Below, piece by piece: positions 40,309 through 51,117 of a stretch of DNA of 64,000 nucleotides (its first letter is position 1; every line of letters begins with the position of its first letter). The notes below the pieces were generated by a model. That model was not told where the DNA came from and did no database searches. It saw nothing but the letters and a program-made list of their open reading frames with translations. The stretch comes from Tetranychus cinnabarinus. Lineage: Eukaryota; Arthropoda; Arachnida; Trombidiformes; Tetranychidae. The position numbers were made by a program, and so were the translations under genes. The DNA lies in assembly GCA_022266195.1 (NCBI GenBank), contig WHVY01000001.1:9052001-9116000 (forward strand), in the 5' to 3' direction.

Positions 40309-43300
40309 TTAATTAGATTTTCTGGTTTGTCTTTGTAAAGAAACTCTGTTGATAGTTAATTGGATATAACTTTGACTGGCTCCAGGAAAATAGCGTGATT
40401 TAAGTTTGCGTATAATCTGAGCCAATTTGGTAACATCATCGAGATTATTCTTCCTAGAAAATCCAAGCAGTAGATTCATCCATTGTGATTTATTGTCTAA
40501 AAGTAAAAGAGCTAATCCATCGATTTCCTAGTGATGGAAAAAATGAAAAAAGATTAGCATTTTTTCAGAAAATTTTACATCTTACTTTAGGTGTTTAAAA
40601 AGATACTTACATGCTCATATAGTGTCTCAGAAAGAGTATAACAACTGTTGTCTCTAAAATAATTATATACATCACTGGTTGACCAATTGACTGGGTGAAA
40701 TCGATCATTTAAATCAATGAGAGAAGACAGTGTCTCGGCCTTTTGAGCTTTCCTACCAGGCTTTCTAGTTCTTTTGTTGTCCTTTTCAAGATTGGCATTT
40801 GGTTGAGATCTTTGATCAAGTGAATTTTCTGAGCCATTACTAGAAGTACATTCCAACAAATCTTCATATTTACGCTTATTGGATCTAAGAAAAGCTCGAT
40901 CATAGGTTTTCTCTTCATGCTTTTCTCGGCCAAGATTGGTTGTTTCACGGAAGTTATCCATTGATGCAGTTGGCGATTCTTCACGAAAATCACCATTAGA
41001 CTTTTCAGAGGGGCACTTTTCTTGTGAATTTTCCTGAGAATTTTCGCGAGAATTTTCATCATCAGGTTTTCTGCTCGATGTAGATGACTTGCGAGTTACG
41101 GGTTGAGCAGCTCTACCTGATGGTGAAGTTTTTCCTTGTTTCACTTTTTCTTCTTTGGTTTCTTTAGATTTCTTATTTTTAATTTCTTTGTCTTCTTGAT
41201 TTTCTTCCGCTTGTTCACCGGGCTCTATGTTTTCAGATGATTCAACCTCTTTGGTACCTGAAGATGATGGTGATCCAGCTGGTTTTATTGGCTCTGTTCC
41301 CGTCTTCGTTTTAGCAGCTTTTTGTCGATAGTATATTGCACGTTTGAGTACCTTGTTAGTTTTACGAAGACCTCTACAATGTGATGGACAATCATCGCCA
41401 TCATAGAGATCAGGACCAAAAAGATGATAACAGCATTTGAGATGATTACAGACTATTTTACAATAATCGGCAACATCTTTGTTATTGGTTACCACAAAAA
41501 TTTCGTCTCGGAATGCTTTCTTTTGCCATTTGGCTTTAAAATTATTTGTGCGGGTTGCCACAATATTGTGTTTACTGAGAAGCTCATCGAAAGCTCTTGA
41601 ACTCATCTCATTGAGAACTCTGGGAGGTACATAGGCAACCGAAATTATTTTTGCTATAACTTCTTGCATCACCAAAATCACAGGACCAGGGCCAACAAAT
41701 CGAGGAAGCTCACGAATTTTTGTTTTGCTTAGCAAAGGACCAGTAAAGCATTTATGGTTGAAATATATTCTAGGACAAACGTCTCTAGAACGGGATGGAA
41801 CTAATTCTGGAGGTATATTGGTTGACTTAGCTTCTAATGATTTGTCAGAAGTCTCTTGATCACCATTAGAGTCATTTCGTTTCTTTGTTGGTTTCTTGTT
41901 TTTGGCTGTTAGAAGTTTGGTTAAAGTGTATGAATTGTCCTCACAAAAACCAGACGGAAATAAGTCAGTGGAGTTAAAAGGCAAAACAGCAACTAGATCA
42001 GATGAAATTTCGACCCAAACTAAAGGCGGAGTAAGTCTGGAAACAATGCCATCACAAATCTGGATAAAAAAATATGTAAAAGATTAGAATCGTGATAGAA
42101 ATGAATGAGTAATACATAAATGGTGATGCTTTTGATAACTTACCTTGGTGCGATCATGAGGATGAACAACTTGAAGTTTGTGATTAACTTTGAACTTATG
42201 TATCCTTTCGTCTTCCACCAATTTGATTGGAGCTTCGTTAGCTTTATTTTTACTGAGATAATCACTGGAATCATTTGTCGCGTCTTCAAAGTTATATAAG
42301 CTGCCACCATGTTCCTCTGCCCAAGAGCTTGGTAGAAGAGTCATATTATCGTCATTCGGGTAACAAGAAACCCATTTTTTGGACTGACTGGATACAATGA
42401 GATAATCATCGCCTTTGCTTTGAATGATTACAGGAACCAATTTTCCCAAATCAGAAGGGAATGTCAAGGCTAAATCACTAACTTGGCTGTTCTTAATTGA
42501 TGATTCTTCCATTATAGGTGGTCGCCTGGCTTTAGCCAGTTTGAGCAAATATTTGACAGTTAAAGTAATTTCATTGTCTTGAGAGGATAAATATTTTGCT
42601 ATATCCGTAACCCAAGAGTTGTAAAGAAAGACAGATTCATAGGAAATGTCACCTTTTTCTTTAGCATAACCTAAGTGATGAACACGCGGGTGACTGTAGA
42701 ATATCCAAAATTCAACTGGATTACTTGGTTCAGCGTCAGGCTCTTTCTCGCAGTTATGGGCCCATTTGACTAACAATCGGCCACCAACATTTTTCTTGAC
42801 TTCAGCAAACCAATGTTTATCTGGGTCCAATCGATGTGATATTTCTAACATCACACCAGCTTTGAAAACAGAGGAAGGATTGAGCCCACCAGAAACATAC
42901 AGACTTAGGGGTTTGTCGTCTTCATCCGCTGGCTTTTCTCCTTTAGCATATTTTGAGATAATTTCATCTTTATCCTCCTCAGATAGTTGCACCTTTTCTG
43001 GAGGTTCTAATGAGTATCCTTGTTTATCTTTCAAATAACCGTGAGGGTAACATTTATTTGCTTTGACATCAAACCATGAGTCTGTCGAAGAGCCAGACCA
43101 TCTAATCGAGAGTAGATTTGAAAAAGCATTTGTGATTTGAGCCGGCCAGAACTTTTTGTCTTCATGTTCAATCTCAATATTCATTCCAGCCTCAAAGCCA
43201 CTAAGCCAACTTGCTTCGATCTAAATAGAGCAGCGATGTTCAACATGGGAGGTAAAGACATGGCAAAGAAAGAAAAAGATAAGTACAATCAATAATAGGT

Positions 43301-44090
43301 ATTTGTAATAAATCAACAAGCTAACATGTATTAAGAGAGGTGGAATAGAGGTACCAGTGAAGAACAAGATTCACCCTCGGCGAGTATAGAAGTAAAGGAT
43401 GAATAAGAATATTTCAAAACAACTTGAAATCAAAAAATGAACATAGAAAAGACAGAGGAAAAGAAAGAAAGGCAAAGATCACCGCAGTGTAATAGAGTAA
43501 TTGTATTAACAAATAAGTTGAAAACAGTTCTCTACTATAAGAAATGAAAGCTATCAAAAAGTATCTAGATATATTACGGTTTAACAAAGGCTCAGCCATT
43601 ATTTAAAGAGCCTTTAATGTTCGCAATTAAGAGTTAATTTAACCAAATTAATATACTTACGTGCCAGAAAGCATCCTCGGAAACTAAATCTTCATCCAAC
43701 TCCTCTTCTTCCTCATCTTCCAAAGGTTCTTTTTCAGCTTCATCACTATCATTGGCCATAGTGATATCTTTAAAAGTGAACAAGGAAAGATATAAGCAAA
43801 TTTAAAAATTGGTCAAAATAGAGATAGAAAATAAAAATATAAAAAATAACAATTAACTAGTAAGAATTAAATAAGTTGAGTCGACAGAATGTTTTCAACA
43901 GTTTCAACTTTTATAAAAGCATCATAAGAAGAGGCAAAGTCAGTAAAAGGATAAGGTAATGAAATGCTGCTGCTGTGCTTGTTTCTGAAGCTTGTTAACA
44001 GCCTCACTGTTAAAAGGAAAGTAAAGTAGATGAAGAGAAGTGAAAAAAGAATTACTTACTTGAATTATTATTTTCTTGTGAGGAATCCAT
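40309..44090 (-). CDS. Sfmbt: Polycomb-group protein Sfmbt (four MBT repeats, SLED, SAM)
   Basis: Five coding exons join in frame: 44060-44090, 43661-43767, 43220-42144, 42059-40611 and 40527-40309, giving 960 aa. An acidic N-terminus (about 1-45) precedes MBT repeats at roughly 46-130, 155-240, 280-365 and 370-450, with anchors GFEAGM, FKAGVMLEI and DLFPSGFC. A SLED domain spans about 497-640 (CPRIYFNHKCFTGPLL, LPRFVGPGPV, CKIVCNHLKCC). A Ser/Glu/Lys-rich linker leads to a C-terminal SAM domain (about 859-935, split by the last intron). Sfmbt partners the DNA-binding protein Pho/YY1 in the PhoRC complex, and MBT folds bind lower-methylated lysines. No FCS zinc finger is visible, as in vertebrate SFMBT1/2 and unlike the fly protein. 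A further 5' exon cannot be excluded. Introns of 83-84 bp alternate with 292 and 440 bp. Confidence 0.95.
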
Positions 44091-44259
44091 TATAATACAA
44101 CTATTTAACTAATAATAAATAACACTTTAACCCAAAATTGAACTCTTCTCGTACCGTTATCTGTCGATTTTTCAAGTTCATCAAAAAAGCAAAACTAAAA
44201 AACGTAAAGATTTTCTGAATGTGGAAAGATGCTGCGATGACTCTGTAACTCTCTTTCGG

Positions 44260-44460
44260 GTAATCCCTTGCTCTCTCTTTCTCCCTCTCTCGCTCTCTAC
44301 TTTCTGCTTTCTCTGTCTATTTACCAACTCCATCTGTCTTTAAAGACTCTCTTTCTCCAAATTTTTCCCTTTATTTTCTTCTTTCATTCTCTTACTTTTT
44401 CACCTTTTCCAATTCCTTTTCTTCATCTTCCCTCGTTGTTAATGCCATTTTAGCGCGAAA
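44260..44460 (-). promoter_or_regulatory. Probable Sfmbt promoter-proximal region
   Basis: Upstream of the Sfmbt start lies a CT-rich block on the plus strand (44265-44350), meaning GAGAG repeats on the gene's strand, the type of motif bound by GAGA-factor-like proteins. Further up, 44444-44460 reads GCCATTTTAGCGCGAAA, which combines a GCCAT core (Pho/YY1-like) with a TTTAGCGC E2F-like site. Assignment to Sfmbt is by position only. Transcription factor binding is inferred from motif resemblance and is untested. Confidence 0.35.
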
Positions 44461-46029
44461 TCGTCCCTCAGTTCATCGTAAATTTATTTGGCCTCAAACA
44501 TAGCTTCAGTAGTAGACTAATCTGATTAATTTATCTCTTTCTTCAGCCCTTTAAACATTACTAATGAATTAATCAGCATTTTTAAATCTGGTAACACTTT
44601 ATTCAATTGGCTATGTTTAACCTGATTGTTAACCAGAAAAATATGGAAGTCAGAGAAGCATAAGAAAGCATCCATTTTAACGCTCAAACAAATTTCTACC
44701 CAATTCAGTATTACATGTAAATAGGCAACAATTAAAGTAGCCATTTTATTAATTTAATCCCATTTTCAATTAATTACCGAATCCATTTATTAATAAAATC
44801 TGAAATGAAACTCTATAAATAAAAGCCAGCTCTTGATGCAATCCAAGGAGACAGTTACATTGTAAATTGATTCTGGTTCAACATTTGAACCCATTTTTTA
44901 TCAATCTCCACCAAAGAGCCTAAGTCTTGCTTTGGCCTTTACTCTTTCATCTCCACATTTTTAGGCTGATTTACCTGAAATTGGATATTCAGAGGCTTTG
45001 TGGACAATAATTAAGATTTGATAGAAGGTTAATTTCATTGTCTATTTATTTAGGTATACTCAGAAAATATGGCAAACAATGTCAATCCAGAAAACCAGTC
45101 TTAAGGCTTCGGGTTTTCAAGCCTTGTTGGGTAAAAGGTACAAGGTTAGATATTCAATTGTCTACCAAATGTTTAATCGTTTCTATAGTTAATCACAACT
45201 AATCATCTGGTCAGTGAGATGCAATTTAAATGACGGTTTTAATGATTAAATAATGTCACATTGAATGAACACTTGAAATGAGACAAAAACTAATTGAACT
45301 CTGATTTATACTCTTGTTATTCATTTGTTCATCACTTTGTTCTTCCCCAGTCTCACTTGTCAGTCTTATTTCATTGTTTCTCATTTTATTGTTTAGCTTT
45401 ATTAAATCTTTTCCAACCAATGTACATATTTATTGGTTGTTTGTTGATTACTTTCAATTATTAACTCATTTACCAAAGAGTTTAACCAACAGATTAAAGA
45501 TGGCAGTAAAAGAGCTTAAATCGAGCTATTGATGTAATCTGATTGAGCTTGACCTTCTAAAGATTCGAGAAAGATCAAACGGCCTAAAAAATTCACTCAT
45601 AGATTTTCAGATTTTGATAACTTTGGTCTTCACTCAATCATTTGGGTCATCTGTGTGCGTCGACCTCTGTTGGTCGCAGGGACCAAAAGTATGGCTGAGT
45701 GTAGAGAGTGGTTACTGGTAACTGGTTACTTGGGTAGAGGGGAAGAAAGTAACCAAGTATTGACAATATAACCAGTTACTTTAATCGATAACAAACTAAC
45801 CTGTTACTTGCTGGTTATTTATGGTAAATAAATTGCAGTTGAAGGTTACAGTTAATAATATATTAATAATAATAGCTATTTGATGGACTGTTTCTATGAG
45901 ATTTTTCACTACCAAGCTGTTTTATCTTTCAACTCTTGATTTCTTCTAGTCTCTTCATGATTTGAAGTCAGAAAAAAGGCCATGTTCCATTGTTTTACTG
46001 TAAAGCATCCGTTTAAAGCATTTTCCCCC
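44461..46029. other. Non-coding stretch between Sfmbt and the duplicated region
   Basis: No gene is supported. It contains a TATAAAT at 44814 with no matching initiator at the usual distance and a cluster of GGTTAC/GTAACC motifs at 45705-45825 that recurs near 47885-47940. Confidence 0.5.
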
Positions 46030-46624
46030 AGTCTCCATCTGAAAATTAAGTTCTTATTATTGCCGGACAAAGTAAGTGTGCAATACTTGAAGTCGGTTAC
46101 TGCATGGTTAACGGAAAATAACATTAAAGGGCATAAATAGTTCAAATTTACCTCAAGCTCGTCCTGGTTAGAAGTTCTGGTCATTGTGCTAAATATGCAA
46201 AGGACAAGAATACGGCCTCAAATTTCGAGGAATTGAAAAACAACTTTTACGAGAATATCAAAAAAGTAGTTAGTAGTTCTGGACCTAATTTAATGTAAGG
46301 TGCTAGGTCAAAATTGTTGAAATTTCAAAAGATGGAGCATTTAACATTCAATAAAGATTGAAAATAATATTTATCTTACAAGTATTGAAATTTTCCTTAA
46401 AATATCCATTCTAAATTCATTAATTGTCAAAAAATGATAGATAGTGACTGTGAAATTTGCTTTGAATGGGTCGCTAAAAAATTGTCTTAACCGAGTAATT
46501 TACATTATTTGTTACAATAGAGCTTCAATGTTTAAATTACATTTAAATCAATTGAATTTTGGTTCAATTCAATGTGAAAATTATAAATAGTCAACTACTA
46601 TTGTACAGTTAATTCATCATTCAA

Positions 46625-46777
46625 ATGAGATCTTTTTCTATCACCAATTTATCCTTTTGTTCCACTTTGCTATTTGCATTCAAGGTTGGCTATTTGTTAT
46701 TCCTTGCTTTTCTTCGTTTCAACTGTGGAAATCAGATTCTTCGCAAATTCCTTCACATGTTAATATTACTTACCTAA
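46625..46777 (+). CDS. Small ORF in duplicated block, left copy (50 aa)
   Basis: An ATG-started 50-codon frame (MRSFSITNLSFCSTLLFAFK and on) has a hydrophobic N-terminus that could be a signal or membrane segment. It sits 35-40 bp after TATAAATAG and an ACAGTTA that could be an initiator. The first 39 codons and about 20 bases upstream are identical in the other copy at 60653, whereas flanking sequence has diverged. All four codon differences near the end change the amino acid, so there is no sign of purifying selection on protein. It could be a small secreted peptide, a first exon, or non-coding DNA. Confidence 0.22.
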   Translation: MRSFSITNLSFCSTLLFAFKVGYLLFLAFLRFNCGNQILRKFLHMLILLT

Positions 46778-46985
46778 TAATAATCATTATAACATCGACT
46801 TAAAAATCAAACATGGAATCAAACCTGTCATTGAAATTCTATTTTAGATGATGATTTAAACTGATGAAATAGCTACGCAAAAATCTCATCAAGCCTTTTA
46901 TCCTCGATTCAATCACTTAAAACATTGAATGAGTTTAAAAAAGCCGCGTAACAATTGAATTGGTTCAAAATTCACACAGGAGTCT

Positions 46986-47703
46986 AGAAATGCAAAGGCA
47001 CCTAACCAATCACAGAAGAGCATTTAGCGTCTTTGTTAACCAAGGCAACGGATTCAAGAAATCCAAAGGCACCCATCATATTGAGCATGCTCAAGTACTT
47101 TAACTTTTTGCTAACTTTAAAAAGTTAATAATTTTAATCAATTGCAAGATGTTTTATTTAATTTTGTTGATTTTCAAAATAAAATTTTGCATTATTGATC
47201 TTTAAAGGGCGAAATTCGATTGATAAATATCACATATTCTTAACAGGAATGAAATTTGTTTAATCAACTAAAAAATATTGAATCACATTAGATTGTCTCA
47301 TTTCTAGTTCAATAAAGCTTTTTGATTATTTTTTGGTAATTAAAGATTGAATTGGTTCCCTTCATTAACTTTTCTCATGTTTTTCTTATAAAAATCGCAT
47401 TCTGAAAATACTTTGAATGATTTTTAAGCCAGTTATTAAGATGAAATTTGTGGACGAGTGGGGGAATTGTGGGGGATCTCCTCAATTTGCTTAAAATTCA
47501 TAATAATATATATTTTTGTTTAGAAAATTATATTATCAAATAAAGAAAATTAGCTAATTGCTTTTAAATCTGAAATTAACTCAGTAATTCATCGTAATTT
47601 AAAATCATTCATAACCGTACAGAATGATTTTGAAACGATCGCAAAAAGTTAAAGTACTTGAGCATGCGTAATGTCGGGTGCCTTTGCATTTCTAGACTCC
47701 TGT
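46986..47703. mobile_element. MULE-type MITE (non-autonomous, 718 bp)
   Basis: Perfect 27-bp terminal inverted repeats start ACAGGAGTCTAGAAATGCAA and end with its complement. A second perfect inverted pair of 27 bp lies inside (47085-47111 and 47641-47667, containing AAGTACTTTAACTTTTTGC). The left arm has about 63 extra bases, including a partial repeat of CAAAGGCACC. The element is flanked by a 9-bp direct repeat AAAATTCAC (46977-46985 and 47704-47712), as expected for Mutator-like transposition. The right copy of the duplication lacks it and reads through a diverged version of the site. No coding capacity is seen. Its arms are unlike those of the MULE at 20.3 kb, so it belongs to a different family. 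Confidence 0.88.
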
Positions 47704-48138
47704 AAAATTCACTTAAAGCTAATGCTGATTGAGAAAGTTTGAAGATGAAAACATGAATTTTATTTAATATCAATTTAATCAGCTTAGAGGTTTGTATCTC
47801 ATTCAGGTGGATCAGTGTATTTAGACTTTTAATTAAAATGGAATTGCAGTTGATCCAACTATGTTTTGCATATGTTTAGTATAACCAGTAACTGTGATTA
47901 TTTGCCAGTTACAAATAATTGGTTACTTTATGGTTACAAAACTTAAGCGCCAATATTAAAATTTATTATCCACTACGTGGCTTATGGCAGCTTTTAGGCG
48001 CCGCCGTCAATACAGTTATGAGAGTGACTTTTTTCACTCTTCAACAAATGAAAGTTACATTGATTTTGATGGTTGTTTTTATGAAGAGGTTTAGGTGAGG
48101 AGAGGGAATAGGGTAAAGGGAGTGAGTTAAAGAGGTAT

Positions 48139-51117
48139 TCAAGGGGAAGGTGATGTTTGATTCGGAGTAGTTGAAGGTATTTCATTGACAATGATTTCAT
48201 GTAAAAATTGAGAATATTTGTTAAAGTTGTTTAAGATCTTTTCTGGGATATTTCCTTCTAATCCAAGATGTTGTCTGGTAGAGTTATATTTCGGACAGTG
48301 TGATATCCAATGTAAATTATCAGCTATGGCTGACCCACAGGTACATGTCTGGTCTTTTGTCAAGAAGTTGTATCTTCCAGAAATAAAACGTTGTAAATAA
48401 TGGTAGTTATAAAATTTATCAACAAGTTTCCAAGTAGGAAGTATCCATCTGATTGTATCTCTGTCTTTTATGTATTTTTTCCATGTTCTTTGAATTATTA
48501 AATCTGTAGATGACTTGGCCATTGGATTGATACCCCACCATATCTTGTCAGATCTAACAGTTGGAAAGATTACTTGGAGTTTTTCGAAGTGTTGACTGGT
48601 GGATAGATTGTTGATTTGTTTATAGAGGAATTTTAATCCACTTTCAAGAATAATAAGGTTAACTGGTTTGATTCCTAATAAAGCTTGTGCAAAGAGTGTA
48701 CTGTCTTGGCCTCTTAAAGAGTATCTATATCTCGTGATTTTACTTGTTATTTTGTTAAGTTGTTTGAAGAAATATTCATTGTTAATAATTGCTGGAATAA
48801 GAATTGGTGAAAAGCTTGTGACTGATGAATAGACATAGGTGTACAGTATTAGTTTGAAGAGTTTTTTGGTAAAAACTTTGAGGATATGATTATTTATGTT
48901 TAGGGAGTAAATCTTGGTATTGATATCGGTTAGGAGCTGAGATACATCCACATGCATATCAGTACAGCCTGATTTAATCGGAAGTCCAAGAAAGGTTGCT
49001 TTGTTAGTTGTATTCATTATTCCATTCTCATTGAGTATTTTACAGAGTTGGTTGTGCGTTAGAATGATAGATTTCTGAGGTGAGACTGGCAGATTAATGG
49101 GTGTCAGTAAATCATTTAGGATGTAAAAAATATGATTTATCCAATCAGCTGTACATAGACGATTGAGTTCACGCGCTTTGTTGGAATAGTCAATTCTTAT
49201 AAAAATATCATCCGCATAAACTGCTAGACCAATATGAATGTGATTATTTCTCTCAATCTTGTCAAGTTCAACTCTTAGTTTTTCAATAACAGGTTGAATA
49301 CCTATTGAGAAGAGTTTTGGTCCCAAGATTGATCCCTGAGGAACTCCATGAAATGTTTTCGAAGCCTTAATTCCTTCAATGGTGTTATAGACACAATATC
49401 GTTCTTTCAGATAACTTATAATAAGTTTTCTCAGACAAAGGCTCGGTTTGGTTTTAAGTAACTCCAGTAACAAAGATTTGTGTGCGATATTATCGAAGGC
49501 ACCGATAATGTCAGTTTGGATAAAACATGAGTAATGGGAAGTGGAATTGAGAATGTCGAAGAGACAGGTATTTACACCTTTGTTGGTCTTATAAGCATGT
49601 TGAAACCTGAGCAGTTCTTCCGGATAATACTGATTGATTTTATCTAAAATAATGTGTTCAAGAGTTTTACCATAAGTGGTTGTAACTTGGATGAGTCTCA
49701 CCCTTTTGTTGTCCGCTTTAGGTATGAGGGTTCCCCTGGTCAGGCGCCACGGCCATGGAAAGACTGAATTGGTGATGATAAGGTTGAAGTAATTGGTGAT
49801 TTTTTCTGGATAAGATTCAATTAATCTGATTATATTTGAAGGTGTTAGTCGATCCAAACCAGGAGAAGCTCTCTTAAGTCCAGAGACATATTTGATCAAT
49901 TTCTCAGTTGTGATAGAAGTATCTTCATTGATTGGAATAAGATGAGTTGGGTCCTTAGGGATACTTGTTTTGAGGTTGAAGTCACTAAGATTTATGTAAA
50001 AATCTTTACAGTTTTCCTCGAAGTTTTCAGATGGAATGGTTTCCTCAAAGAGAAGATCTTTCAGTTTTTTCCAGGTTTTGATGGGATTACTTAGATCAAA
50101 TCTTTCTTTAAACTTGGTCTTGATAACTTTATCAATCTCATCTTTGCATTGTCCTATTTCCTTGACAATTGTTAGATCAGTTGGTTGTTTGTGGAGTCGC
50201 TTTTTCAAGCGCTTAATTCTTCTGATTAACTTGTTACCAACAAGAGCTCGGAAAGCTGATGGTTTAGCGTAATCGGTGACAGTACATGTCTTCTGAGCTT
50301 CAAGTTGCTGTTCGAGAAGATCTGTGAATGTTAGGTTAAGATCATCTACTGTTCTGAGTGTAAATGGTTCAGGCAGTTGTTCAACTAGTGATTTATTGAT
50401 ATCTAGATATCTCCTCGAATTGAAGCAGACCTTAGTTTTCTTGGTAGGAATTGAGGTGAGTGATACCTTATCCAATTCAATTGACAGGAGAAAGCTTCTG
50501 TGATCAGATATTGCTTGTTGAAGATCAACAGTATGACCATGAGATTGACTTGAGATGTTGGTGTAGGCGATGTCAATCCATTGCTTTGTGTTTTCCCTAA
50601 TGAAGGTAAAATTACTCGAGTTCGGAGGGGAGATGTTAAATAGTTTTAAGCGATCAAGTAAACCTTTCATTAGTAGACCTCTCTTTGAGTTACCAGGATT
50701 GATAACCATCGACCAGTCTGGATTGGTAGCATTGACATCTCCAACCAGGAGAACAGGAGAGCTTATAAGACCTCTAAGAGATTTATCAATTTGATTGATT
50801 TCGTCTTCATATTCGATATCACTGGAGGTCGGTTTGATGTAGATGTTGGCAAGAGCGATTTTTCTCCCATGATGATTGATTATTGTTACTAGATTTTCAG
50901 ATCCAATCTTGTAATTCCTAACAAGTTTGTCTTTTGGTAAGATAGTTGAGGTTCTTCCATTAGAACAAACAGAGTATTGAGAAGAGTCTAGTATACTTAT
51001 TATATTGAAGTTAGATTCTTGAATAAGAATAGCATCATCAGTTTTAAGTCTTTTAATTGCATCTAGTGTTTTGATAGTATTTCCTTGGCAATTATGTGAG
51101 TAGAGTTTAAGATTCAT
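48139..51117 (-). CDS. Non-LTR retrotransposon ORF2: endonuclease and reverse transcriptase
   Basis: A 992-aa open frame. An apurinic-type endonuclease occupies about 1-230, with SHNCQGN (7-13), the catalytic QES (33-35), GDVNA (126-130), WIDIAYTN (about 180) and SDH (204-206). The reverse transcriptase runs from about 400 to 720, with SPGLDRLTPSN (418), QTDIIGAFDN (about 534), GVPQGSILGP (591-600) and the catalytic YADD (634-637). The C-terminal part has a CTCG...HWISHC zinc-like motif near 918-935, as in Jockey/R1 proteins. No RNase H motif is seen. All catalytic residues are present. The enzyme would nick target DNA and copy the element RNA by target-primed reverse transcription. The start ATG lies inside the last codons of ORF1. 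Confidence 0.97.
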   Translation of the reverse strand: MNLKLYSHNCQGNTIKTLDAIKRLKTDDAILIQESNFNIISILDSSQYSVCSNGRTSTILPKDKLVRNYKIGSENLVTIINHHGRKIALANIYIKPTSSDIEYEDEINQIDKSLRGLISSPVLLVGDVNATNPDWSMVINPGNSKRGLLMKGLLDRLKLFNISPPNSSNFTFIRENTKQWIDIAYTNISSQSHGHTVDLQQAISDHRSFLLSIELDKVSLTSIPTKKTKVCFNSRRYLDINKSLVEQLPEPFTLRTVDDLNLTFTDLLEQQLEAQKTCTVTDYAKPSAFRALVGNKLIRRIKRLKKRLHKQPTDLTIVKEIGQCKDEIDKVIKTKFKERFDLSNPIKTWKKLKDLLFEETIPSENFEENCKDFYINLSDFNLKTSIPKDPTHLIPINEDTSITTEKLIKYVSGLKRASPGLDRLTPSNIIRLIESYPEKITNYFNLIITNSVFPWPWRLTRGTLIPKADNKRVRLIQVTTTYGKTLEHIILDKINQYYPEELLRFQHAYKTNKGVNTCLFDILNSTSHYSCFIQTDIIGAFDNIAHKSLLLELLKTKPSLCLRKLIISYLKERYCVYNTIEGIKASKTFHGVPQGSILGPKLFSIGIQPVIEKLRVELDKIERNNHIHIGLAVYADDIFIRIDYSNKARELNRLCTADWINHIFYILNDLLTPINLPVSPQKSIILTHNQLCKILNENGIMNTTNKATFLGLPIKSGCTDMHVDVSQLLTDINTKIYSLNINNHILKVFTKKLFKLILYTYVYSSVTSFSPILIPAIINNEYFFKQLNKITSKITRYRYSLRGQDSTLFAQALLGIKPVNLIILESGLKFLYKQINNLSTSQHFEKLQVIFPTVRSDKIWWGINPMAKSSTDLIIQRTWKKYIKDRDTIRWILPTWKLVDKFYNYHYLQRFISGRYNFLTKDQTCTCGSAIADNLHWISHCPKYNSTRQHLGLEGNIPEKILNNFNKYSQFLHEIIVNEIPSTTPNQTSPSP

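Noticed and set aside
44814..44856. TATAAAT followed by CAGTTA as a possible plus-strand promoter
   Set aside because: The spacing of about 39 bp is longer than the usual 30 and no gene is found downstream.
45705..45825. Cluster of GGTTAC/GTAACC motifs
   Set aside because: Similar motifs occur near 47.9 kb but I could not define inverted ends or a target duplication, so no element is called.
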